Origin: Humulus lupulus
Taxonomy: Eukaryota > Streptophyta > Magnoliopsida > Rosales > Cannabaceae
Assembly: GCF_963169125.1 (NCBI RefSeq)
Contig: NC_084794.1
Coordinates: forward strand, 116,722,358-116,786,357
Direction: 5' to 3'
DNA length: 64,000 nucleotides
Shown here: piece after piece, positions 1-9,405 of the stretch
Numbering within the stretch: position 1 is the stretch's first letter
Layout of the letters: the number at the start of each line of letters is the position of its first letter
Notes under the pieces: model-generated
The model's input: the letters and a program-made list of their open reading frames with translations, nothing else
Database searches by the model: none
Told to the model about the DNA's origin: nothing
Translations under genes and position numbers: made by a program

Positions 1-222
1 ATATTTGGAACTGTAGTAACTCTTTTGTATTACAAACATCTTGTAAATATTTTAAAAGGCTCATGAGCAGTTTATTTATCTAATGAAATGTACCCTTCCC
101 TTTTACTGGTTTTCACCTTAACCTGATAACAGCACTTAGATCACGTTTTTAACCAAAGGACTCGGGTAATGAGTCAAATTTCCGGTTCACCGTAACTGTT
201 CTGGGGTAGCCAGGGCGTTACA
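1..222 (+). mobile_element. 3' end of a Ty3/gypsy LTR, 5' part outside the window
   Basis: The stretch ends at 222 with GGGCGTTACA, the same terminus as the solo LTR ending at 57223, and the ~80 bases before it resemble that LTR (a serine-like ...tagccagggcgttaca tail). It is followed at once by gag of a different element, so it is probably the right end of a solo LTR or element inserted in that gag. The bases gcgtt (223-227) would be its target duplication, but the left copy lies outside the window. Confidence 0.7.
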
Positions 223-968
223 GCGTTTGTCCCACTAAGGCAGCACAAGCAGCCTAATTGTCCTATTAGACCACCTCCTGGTGACTCTGGAGCAGATAGC
301 CAAAATTTTGGTGGGCAACCAAGAGGAAAAAATGTCTTTAATAGAATTGGAAACCGAGGGCACAAGCAGCGCAATGTCCTCAACCAGCTTTGGGAAGGTA
401 ATGGGTCAAATGTTGTACGAACCATTACACCAGTAATCCCACTAGGAATCCTAGCCATTGCTCCAGCAGCTGCTCATATGATTGCTCCAGCCATTCAGGC
501 ACATTTAGATTCCTTAACTCTGATGGTTTGAGAGTTGACATCCCTAAGACCTACATATATTGATTTAGAGAGAAGGAACAAATCTCCTCTTTCTGATCGT
601 ATTATTTCCTTTAAAATTCCTCCCAACTTCAAGATGCCAACATGGAAGATGTACACATGAAAAGAAGATCCACTATCTCATGTAAACAATTTTGAAATAC
701 AAACAGATCTCTAAGGAATTCGTGATAATGTCTGATGCTGGATTTTTCCTGCTACCTTAGCTGACGCTGCTTAGCAATTGTTCTTTAAGTTAGAGTATGG
801 GATCATTGATTCCTGGGATGCATTTGAGAGACTTTTCTACGTACAATTCTTTGCTGCTCGGACTTTGCCCGTGCAGAAGTGATTTCCTACAATTGATTAA
901 ACGGGCACTAGCAACCTGTCAATTACAAAGAGAGAGACAAGAGTTCAATTGGTAGCTTCGGTGGGGTG
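223..968 (+). pseudogene. Broken Ty3/gypsy gag (Retrotrans_gag domain)
   Basis: Plus-strand translation gives a gag polyprotein core: a Gln/Asn-rich lead, then LDSLTLMV (~508-530), SPLSDRIISFKIPPNFKMPTW (~585-645), DPLSHVNNFEIQTDL and FKLEYGIIDSWDAFERLFYVQFFAAR (~785-860), the usual plant retrotransposon gag order. Several stop codons interrupt it (for example after LTLMV and in the KMYT*KEDP part), so it cannot make protein. In this family gag builds the cytoplasmic virus-like particle. The same gag type occurs in element A (38676-39119). No protease or polymerase follows. Confidence 0.85.
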
Positions 969-1965
969 TCAAAAAAAGGGACTCCGACACTAAAGTTAGT
1001 AAGATTCTAGTAAAATTTAATTGAAAGTAGTAAAATAATCATGTAGGTAATGATGAGTAGAATAATGGTCAGGGTGACAGTGGTGGTGACGACGAAAATT
1101 GACAATCGAGTTAGGTCCGATCAGGTCTGGCTAGGCTAACTCATTTGACTCGCTTGACTGGATCACTTCGAGAGAATAGTGCTAGTTAGAGAGAATAATG
1201 AGAGCGCTCATTATCCGATGACCTGCTATCAATCCCTGAGGGTCTTCCTGTTAGGAAACTCATACATGACCTTCATTTATTTTCATGTAGATCTAATATT
1301 AAACAAATTAATATGAGATAACCTAGAACATGTTTCTAAAATTGAATTCAAAGAGAAATAATGATAAGAATGCTTACATTATATACAATAACCATCTAGG
1401 ACACTAAGAGAATTACAAAGTTCCATGTTACTTAATGAAATATCTACAAAAATATATTTTGTATTGTAAAAGTGCTATGCATAAGTACAAAATGAAAACT
1501 TACAATTTTGCTTCATCCCTAGATTACGGTATACCCATATATATACACATGTATATATTTTTATATCTGTATGGAAAAGAGAGTCGAATCAACTACAGGG
1601 AGAGAGAGTAAAGTCGAATCAAGAAACACAATGAGAAAACAAATTAAATGTATATATATATACATAAAACATACGAGTGAGAGAAGGAGAGCGCGGAGAG
1701 TATGCAGAGGGAGCTGAGTGAGATGAAGGCTAGGTGGGTTTAGGGATTCAGTGAGAGAAATTCAGGTGGTTGGGCTGCAATGGAAGGCTTCAGATGGTTG
1801 GGCTTTCATGGCTTTGGGTGGCTGGGCTTCGACGAAAGAAGAGAATAGAGATGAGAGAAGATGTCATCGACTCGGAAGAGAAGAGAGGAGGTCTCGACTG
1901 AGAACAAGAACAAAAGAGGCGACAACTTATGTTTTTACTGAAATTTTTTATTACAATTAATTAAT
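969..1965. other. Spacer with GA-rich tract, no gene recognised
   Basis: No convincing coding region. The part from 1680 to 1930 is purine rich (gagaga, ggagag) with short open frames but no recognisable protein. It resembles in style the GA-rich stretch at 31830-32080 in the large CACTA-like element, so it might be a transposon leader, but this is a guess. Confidence 0.4.
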
Positions 1966-2992
1966 TAATTAATATTTTAAAATTCCAATAATAATGCAAA
2001 TACTATTAAATCAAAATATTTTCTTGTGTTATAAAAATGAAATTAATTTTTTTTATTTACAAATAATTTATTTATATTTCAAAAATTATAACATATGTAA
2101 TATTAATAAATATATATTTTTTTATACTTATTTCATACCCAAATAAATTATATATATGTATTGTTTAATAAAATTAATATATTTTATAATTTCAATAATA
2201 TAAAACAAATTAGAATATCTTTAATCATGTATTTTTATAATGACATGGTAGGTCTGTTCTACACAACCAACCTACAATGTCATATGAGAAGTCATTTCCC
2301 ACACAACCGACCTACCATGTCATCTAAAATATTATTAAAGAGATACTCTAAATTATTTTATAAAGTTTTTTTTTATTTTAAATTATAAATATTGTTAAAT
2401 TAAAATATTTTCTTGTTTATAAAAATGAAATTAATTTTTTTAATTACAAATAATTTATTAATTTATTTATATTTCAAAAATTATAATATATGTAATATTA
2501 ATAAGTATATATATTTTTTATACTTATTTCATACCCAAATAAATTATATATATATATGTATTGTTTAAATAAATTAATATATTTTATAATTTCAATAATA
2601 TAAAACAAATTAGAGTATCTTTAATAATGTATTTTTATAATGACATGGTAGGTCGGTTCTACACAACCGACCTATCATGTCACATGAGAAATCATTTCCT
2701 ACACAACTGACCTACTATGTCATCTAAAAAATTATTAAAGAGATACTCTAAATTATTTTATAATTTTTTTTATTTTAAATTATAAATACTATTAAATTAA
2801 AATATTTTCTAGTTTATAAAAAATTAAATTAATTTTTTTTAATTAAAAATAATTTATTTATTTAGTTATATTTCAAAAATTATAGTATATGTAATATTAA
2901 TAAGTATATTGTTTTATACTTATTTCATACTAAAATAATAATATATATATGTGTATTGTTTAAATAAATTAATATATTTAAATTTCAAATAA
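1966..2992 (+). repeat. Tandem ~390-bp AT-rich repeat, about 2.6 units
   Basis: The landmark aaatattttcttgt(g)ttataaaa recurs at about 2012, 2402 and 2801, giving periods of 389 and 399 bases. Each of the first two units also carries a palindromic insert built on gacatggtaggtc / gacctaccatgtc (2241-2320 and 2640-2722). The third unit is cut at 2992 by the CACTA miniature element. These palindromes are the same sequence family as the array at 3794-4074, so the block is one repeat system. Confidence 0.8.
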
Positions 2993-3410
2993 CACTACTA
3001 CAAAAAATGATTTTTAGGACTAACATTGCGAGTCCTCTATTTGATAGCCTTAAAAACTAAGGTTTTTTAAGACTCGCATTGCGAGTCCTAAAATTTTTAA
3101 GTAAGACACTTTTTTTTAGCTCGGATTTTTTAGGACTTCCAGATTCTTTTAGGACACTCATTGCGAGTCCTAAAAGAGTATTAAAGACTCCCAAAGCAAG
3201 TCCTTAAAAATATTAAGTCAAACACTTATTTTTATAGCCGAGATTTTTTTAGGACTCGCATTTTCTTCTAGGACACTCATTGCGAGTCCTAAATTGTGTT
3301 TTTTCAGGACTCTCAATGAGTGTCCTAAAAACTTCATAAATATTTTTAAGGACTTGTATTTATGTGCGTGTCTTAAAAAAGTGTCCTGTAAAGGGTATTT
3401 TGTAATAGTG
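2993..3410. mobile_element. CACTA miniature element, 418 bp
   Basis: It starts CACTACTACAAAAAATG and ends ...TTTGTAATAGTG, which gives inverted ends CACTACTACAAAA / CACTATTACAAAA. The three bases before (2990-2992) and after (3411-3413) are both taa, the 3-bp duplication expected of En/Spm (CACTA) elements. Inside are repeated short palindromes based on ggactcgcattgcgagtcc, which look like the subterminal transposase-binding repeats of this superfamily. It has no coding capacity, so it would be moved by an autonomous relative. Confidence 0.9.
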
Positions 3411-3793
3411 TAATGTAAAATTTATATTTGTTAATATTACTTTATAATTATATTTTATAAATAAAAAATATTTTAATTTAATAATATTTACAATTTAAAA
3501 TAAATAAATAAATATTTGATAAAAAAATAGTGTCTTAAATAATTTTTTAAAGGACATGTTAGTTCGATTCTGTGTCATTATACAAACATATTGTTAAAGA
3601 TAGTCTAATTTATTTTTACATTATTAAAATTTTAAAATATATTAATTTAATTTATTTATTTATACTTCAAAACATGATAATGTAATATTAATAAATATAA
3701 ATTTCTTACATTTATTTCATACACTAATAGTTTACATATATATATATTTATAGTTTAAATAAATTAATATATTTTAAAATTCTTATAATGTGA
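3411..3793. repeat. Inverted and direct copies of the ~390-bp repeat
   Basis: From 3440 to about 3575 the sequence is the reverse complement of the 2300-2420 part of the tandem repeat (including a decayed ggacatgttagttcgat motif). From about 3600 to 3793 it returns to direct orientation (the taatattaataaatata... catttatttcatac stretch matches 2100-2140). The block is therefore a mixed direct/inverted array interrupted by the CACTA MITE. Confidence 0.65.
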
Positions 3794-4074
3794 CATGATA
3801 AGTCAGTTCAAATAGTAGCGACCTACCATGTCCACACATAACTGACCTACCATGACAACATGGTAGGTCGGTTTTGCATGAACCGACCTATTATGTCTTC
3901 TACAATCATGGGAGGTCGGTTCACACAGAACCGACCTACCATGTCTATATGGAAGGTTGGTTCCTATGCAACCAACGTCCCATGCTTACCTTTGACATAC
4001 ATGATACGCCGGTTCTGTATAAACCGACTTATGAACATGTGTTAAGTCGGTTTAAGTGGAACCGACCTCTCATG
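3794..4074. repeat. Array of six ~37-bp palindromes
   Basis: Six consecutive hairpin-forming units lie at 3794-3830, 3859-3895, 3907-3943, 3947-3984, 4000-4033 and 4036-4074. The consensus is CATGGTAGGTCGGTT, a 6-7 base loop, then AACCGACCTACCATG. Stems are kept with some paired changes (for example GGTTGGTT/AACCAAC in the fourth), while loops differ in every unit. The array ends just before ttgtagtagtag (4093-4104), which resembles an inverted CACTA terminus, so it is probably the subterminal region of a transposon. It is not CRISPR: the palindrome itself is the unit and there are no spacers of constant size. Confidence 0.75.
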
Positions 4075-4203
4075 GCCGGTGGCTGATGTCCAAATTGTAG
4101 TAGTAGGAATATACTTAATCTCCTAATAGTATTCCTTGTCCTTGTGTTAATTCACAATTGTGTTAAGTGTGGTACTTACATTTGCATAACTATGTTGTAA
4201 TAA

Positions 4204-4489
4204 TGTCGAAACCAAACTGAGCCTACCGAGTGTGACTATTACATTATGAAGTTTGCTAGAGATTTGATTTCACAGCATAAACCGAAGACCTACTTGAAAA
4301 ATGAGGTATTATTTTACTCTTTGAATTTTATTTAAACTATCGATTATGATTTTATTCGGATGAATTAGTTATAACTTATTATTTTAAATATTTCTTAAAT
4401 AGTTTAAGAATACATCACCATATACGGCTGACGAAATCAACGAGATACGGGATGAGTGGAATGAATCAATTTTGGCGTATCTCAATTAG
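4204..4489 (+). pseudogene. C-terminal remnant of a CACTA-encoded C48 (Ulp1-like) protease
   Basis: Two exons can be read. Exon 4204-4305 gives CRNQTEPTECDYYIMKFARD..., matching the Q-x(n)-C-G-Y-Y-[IV]-M region around the catalytic cysteine of plant transposon C48 proteases (the Gly after Cys is Asp here). It ends at a GT donor. After an AT-rich intron with an AG at 4401-4402, exon 4403-4489 gives FKNTSPYTADEINEIRDEW... and a TAG stop, the usual end of these proteins. Upstream exons are missing, replaced by the repeat block. Its role in transposition is not established. Confidence 0.75.
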
Positions 4490-4779
4490 CAAATTAGCAA
4501 GTTTGGTGAGGAAACTTTAGTTTAAGTGTTTAATGCTTCGAAATTTACAATACAATAGTTATAACTATATACATAGATTAACTTTGAAATCTGAATTACT
4601 TTTGTAGATTTTAATAGCATATGTTAACTATACAAATATTTTATTGATTTATGGTGTATTTTATTTATGTAAACACTGTTGTTTTTCTATTTTTGCTGCA
4701 GTTTTTTTTTTAAATGAGTCAAGGGAATTGGCATAAACATTTGGAGATTTCCTGGTTAAAACATTATGTAGCAGTTCCT

Positions 4780-5052
4780 AACTGATGCAAAAAATTATCA
4801 CGTTTTTTATCTTTTGTAGCAGTGGAGCACTGGTGCAAACCAGCCTGACATTCGCATCAGTGGGACACTAATGCAAACTTGGCATTTGCGTCAGTGCCCC
4901 ACTGACACAAATGCCAAGTTTGCATAAGTGCTCCATTGACACGAATGTCAGGCTAATTTGCGTTATGGGATTTCGCTTCACTTTTAAAATTGACGCAAAA
5001 AGTCAATTGTGGCAGTGTAGAAGTGACGCAAATAACATTTTTTGTAGTAGTG
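4780..5052 (+). mobile_element. CACTA terminus with long subterminal inverted repeat
   Basis: The sequence ends ...TTTTTTGTAGTAGTG at 5052, a right CACTA end. Before it lies a near-perfect hairpin: 4842-4896 (agcctgacattcgcatcag...) pairs with 4900-4954 (...acgaatgtcaggct). The degenerate actgatgcaaaaaattat at 4781 may be the inverted left end if this is a separate MITE. Alternatively it is the 3' subterminal region of the same CACTA element that encoded the protease at 4204-4489. No clean target duplication was found. Confidence 0.7.
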
Positions 5053-5330
5053 GCTATAACAAAAGTTATGTTTGAGTTTTCTAATGATCCTTTATATGTT
5101 TATTTCTCTTTTTTGGTGTCATTTCTTGTGAAGCAATTAAGAGCTCGTTGATCTCATATTTTTTTTATTTGGGGTTTTTTCTTACCAAGATTACTTGTCA
5201 TAAGTTTCATGCAATATATATATATATATAATACTTTTTATTTTGGAAACATATCCCAAGCTACCTGTCTTAGTAATTTTTTTTAATCTTATTTCTGGAT
5301 TATTGTGTCCTTTGTATATGTTTTTAATCA
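5053..5330. other. AT-rich spacer, nothing recognised
   Basis: Contains a short (AT)n run near 5213-5231. No open frame or repeat end that I recognise. Confidence 0.5.
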
Positions 5331-5570
5331 GGGTCATTTGACAAAATTACCTAATTTTTAAAATTATTTTGCAATCTAGACTAATTTTAATAATTCTTTG
5401 CAAAATAGTCTCTCATAATTTAAACAACTAGTCAAAAATTTAGACAGGTGGTCGAAAAATTTAGATAACTGGTCGAATTTTTGATAGAGGTTATTTTGCA
5501 AAAAATTATCAAAAGTAGACCAGAATGCAAAATCACTTTAAAAAATAAATCATTTTCACAAATTTATCTT
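5331..5570. mobile_element. Foldback MITE-like element, ~240 bp
   Basis: The left half (gggtcatttgacaaaattacc... ttgcaatctagactaatttt...) is the inverted complement of the right half (...agtagaccagaatgcaaaatcac... cacaaatttatc), with arms of about 80 bases and a short centre of repeated 'tggtcgaa/tagtcaaa' words. No clear target duplication could be read by eye. Confidence 0.6.
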
Positions 5571-6295
5571 TTAGAGTCATTTGGCAAAATGAACTATTTT
5601 GTATGTGGGTCTTCCATTAATCTCGAGTAAAAAAAAATAATCTTAATAATATTTTATTAATCTAGAATAAAATACAAGTGTCAACGGTCAAGCGCAAAAA
5701 TGATAAATTACTGTTGATGAAATCCATGTTATGATAGTACACTTTAAAACTATAGACAAATTAAAGAAAAGAAAGCTATCACGAACGAAAGAATCTTCAC
5801 ACATTATTTATGATAAGTTACCAAGCTTTTTTAATTTTACACTATATATGATTATTTTGATAGATCTACTTTATTCTTTTTGTGTCATTTTCGATCAGTT
5901 TATTGTATTAAAACTATATAATGAAAGAAGTGGGAAAAATTTTACTGGAGCTTTGCACTTCCCTCGAAATCTTATTATCCAATAAGCAAAAGAACAAGAC
6001 GAAGGAACCTCAAAGGTACTTTTGTAAAGGTTTATTACTTATTAATAGTAAAATTATAGATAATTTTAATACACTAATAATCTAATAATATATTTACGAA
6101 ATTTGGTTTTTTAATACTCTTGTTCACCAATACATGGCAGATCGAATGAAGACAAAGAATAAATTTGGTTTAATTTTCGGACATCTTGTCCTTTATATAC
6201 AAAAATAAACTATCATTCGAAGCATATATAAGTGTGTGATGTAAATACATGTATATATATGCCCTCGTGTACATGTTTCTATTAAATTTATTAAA
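5571..6295. other. AT-rich spacer
   Basis: An 84-codon open frame on the plus strand at 5731-5985 has no recognisable domain, and its AT-rich, Lys/Ile/Leu/Phe-biased composition is what random AT-rich DNA gives. I see no gene here. Confidence 0.5.
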
Positions 6296-7346
6296 TTTTG
6301 AAAGGATTTTTGCCTGTATAAGTATCCAATATTTTAGGAATATATTTGATTTAGACCTAATTTTTTTTCAAGTACTCAAATATAGTAAAATTGTAATTCT
6401 GTTAAACTCTTTGTTAGTTTTGTTTTAAGCAAACATGTGTCATTTTTTATTAGTCTAAATTATAATTATTTTTAAATTTTAATTTTAGAATAAAAAATTA
6501 ATTAAAAATACATTTAATCACCATCACCTTTTTTTTTCTTTTTCTTCAATGTTAGTCAAAACGTGAAAAATAAAAAATCAAAACAAAACTGGGTAATAGA
6601 TCTGATCATCATCACCATCATTAAAACCTCAACAACAAATCAGATTATACCACATTCAAATCCAAGTACACATATTCAACAAAACCCAAATTAGAACACA
6701 TATTCAACAAAACCCAGATTTGAGCACATAGAAAACATATTCAACAAAACTCAAATTAGAATAGATTCATGATTAAAGTTCACTCTATTAACATCCTATC
6801 TCGCATAGCCCATAAACTCAATCTCAGATCGATCTAGTTGCTCCTGAAAAAAAAAATACAAACTTAGACCCAAACACAGATCTTCATACTAGTCGACCCA
6901 GTTGCAAGAAATCATTGTTGCTCTTCGTCTCCTTCGGCCATCTGCAAGAAAACTTCATCAACCCAGCCGCAAGAAAGCCTCGTAGTCGTCGATTTGCCAC
7001 TCCCATGGTCGGCGACCGTGCTGCAAGAAAGTTTCATCGACGAACAAGTGAGACATGCAAGATTTGTGGGTTGATCTAGAGAAGAAGAAGAATCGACAGA
7101 TGAAGAGAAACCAGAGGAGAGAGAAAGAGAGGCGATGAAGAAAAGTTTTAAAATTTAAATGAATTTTTTATTTTAAAATTAAAATTTAAAAATAATTATG
7201 ACTAAGAACATTAAAATCGCTTGTATGCCGAATTAGCTCCTTTACAGATCTAATGGAAGAGCCTATGGAATTATAGTTTTACTGTGTTTGAGTATTTTCC
7301 CCGTTTTAAAAAAAATTAGTTCTATGCCGGATATTTTTCCAAAATA
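6296..7346. mobile_element. Non-autonomous long-TIR element (Mutator-like), ~1.05 kb
   Basis: About 200 bases at the left (6296-6500) and right (7140-7346) are inverted complements. Landmarks are aatttttttt-caagtactcaaa-tatagtaaaa, and on the other side its complement tttactgtgtttgagtatttt...aaaaaaaatt. The central 600 bases are less AT-rich, with repeated tgcaagaaa words and a purine tract (7080-7140), and have no protein I recognise. Long inverted ends with an unrelated GC-richer centre are typical of MULE-derived elements. The exact ends and the duplication are uncertain. Confidence 0.65.
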
Positions 7347-8560
7347 TATATTCGAAGGCTTTGTCTCCGATGTATACTTCACCGGTGTATGGTGAATAAA
7401 TGTCACATTATTTTGATATTAATTATTAATAGTAACATTTTTTTTCTTTGTATGGATAGTAACAATTCATTGTAATTAAAAGATAGTATGGACAAAAAAT
7501 TTAAAATAGGAGATTTTGATTGTCATTCACTTAATCATGCATGGTTACGACTTCCTTCCACATAGTATATATTACATAACGTACTTTACTATGGTTCTAT
7601 TTAGAAGAAAGTTTATTTTACACCAATAGCAAATCATAATGTACAGATAGTATTTCATTAATTTTTTCGTAATAATTAATTTGTCTGATGACTAGAAATC
7701 ACTCATAATGCAAATGTATGCAATTATATATGTATATATACTGAAAAAGTTTTATATATATATATGTGTGTGTGTGGGTCTTATTATATATGCCCCAGTT
7801 CGTATCTCAGGATTTTCTAAAAGACTAGAACTATACTGAAGTAGTTTGAAATAGTGACATATGATGGAATATATAAGAGTGATAATATTAAAGTTGGAAA
7901 AGTTTCAAATATATGTTGACATTAAGCTGGTAAGTGAAATTCAATGCATTAGTGGTAGTGGAAACAATCAGACAAAACATAGTGATCAGAAAACCCTAGC
8001 TACTGATAAGGATGAGGTTTAGTTGAAGATGATCAAGATTAAAATTGATTAATTAATTACTATGTAATTGTGATTCCTATAAGTACTAATAAACAGTACG
8101 GTACACATAAATAATGTCCTTGATCTTCTGTGCCTGTGCACTCTAAAAGTGCACAGTTACAACGATGCAGACATACACTATAATCATGAATATATACCCC
8201 AGAACACTATATTATGCTACACTTAATTAGTACACCTCTATTAACACAAATCTCAAGATTCAATAATTTATATCTTCCCCTTATTTTACTAAATTCTTTT
8301 TCTTTTACTTCATAGTATAAAATTGAATTTGTTAGATGATTTTACATCTATAAATATATATATATATATATATATAATATGTGAAAATTATTTGGGCCTT
8401 TTTCTGTTCTTTATTCACTTATTGTGTATCTACTAAAAAAATTATGGATTTTGTTTTAAAAAAAAATACTTTTATGAAAAATAAATGTGTGGTTTCCTAA
8501 CACTTAAAAAAATAATTTTTTATTTAATTAATTAAAAATTTGACAATTAAATATAAAACA
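7347..8560. other. AT-rich spacer with microsatellites
   Basis: Contains short (TG)n/(AT)n stretches (7748-7776, 8350-8377) and a small hairpin tgtgcactctaaaagtgcaca at 8126-8146. No coding region recognised. Confidence 0.5.
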
Positions 8561-8747
8561 GTGTTTGGTAACTTTATTTTTAAAATTTTCAATTAAGATT
8601 CATTAAATTTTGAAAATATAATTTTTTCACTTTCAAAATTTTTTTAAACCGTTTTCGACTTTTTGTTTATTTTTTTATTCTCTTCTTCAAATCAACACTC
8701 CATTTTATATTTTTAAACAAAAAATAAAAATAAAAGTTATCAAACAC
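8561..8747. mobile_element. MITE with ~28-bp inverted ends, 187 bp
   Basis: It starts GTGTTTGGTAACTTTATTTT and ends ...AAAATAAAAGTTATCAAACAC, which are inverted complements with few mismatches. GTGTTTGGTAAC is a common end of plant hAT-type MITEs, but the superfamily is inferred only from that. The interior is AT-rich and non-coding. Confidence 0.6.
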
Positions 8748-9018
8748 ATTTATTATTTTTTGTTTTTAAAAACGAAAAACAAAAATAGTTTCCAAATATC
8801 TTTATTTAAAAAAAATATATATATTTCCATTTTCTTGTTTAAAAAAATTAATAAACTAAAGTTTTAGCAAACACAACCAAAACGTATTAATTTATAACTA
8901 TATATCTACTAATTCAAATCAAGTTTCAAAATTTTCTTTCTTTCTATCCTTTTTTTTGTTAAATTCTTTTATTTTTTTCTTACTTCATATAGTGATATAT
9001 GAATTGTTACAAAAATAT

Positions 9019-9405
9019 CCTATAGGGTGTTTCGCGAGTACACTCCCCATTTTTGGATATGAACCGATGAACTCTCTCATATTTTTTGTATTTGGATGAT
9101 TTTTTGTACAATTTTTTTTATCATCTTGTACTTTGTGGTTATTCAGAGCATCTCGCAAATTTTAAAAAAATTATACCGAAAACAGAGTTCAAACATGCTA
9201 CTTTTCAAGCACATAAAATAAAATAATCACATATCTAACAAACTATTTAAACCGTGTTTTCAACACTATAAATTATTTGAAATTTCCTGAAAATATGCAG
9301 AATGCTCTAAATAACTACAAGGTTCATGATCATAAAAAAAAATTACGCCGAAAATTATCAAGGTATCAAATATAAGAGGGGTGTACTGGTACACTTAAAA
9401 ATAGG
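9019..9405. mobile_element. Foldback MITE, ~387 bp
   Basis: The two halves are inverted complements for most of their length: cctatagggtgt...gagtacactcccc at the left against ggggtgtactggtacac...atagg at the right, and tggttattcagagcatctcgc against gcagaatgctctaaataacta. The centre is near 9215. The left TIR can be followed for more than 150 bases. No protein is encoded. Confidence 0.7.

Noticed and set aside
3794..4074. The palindrome array as a CRISPR-like array
   Set aside because: Plant transposon context, no constant-length spacers, the palindrome itself is the unit, and related palindromes lie inside tandem repeats.
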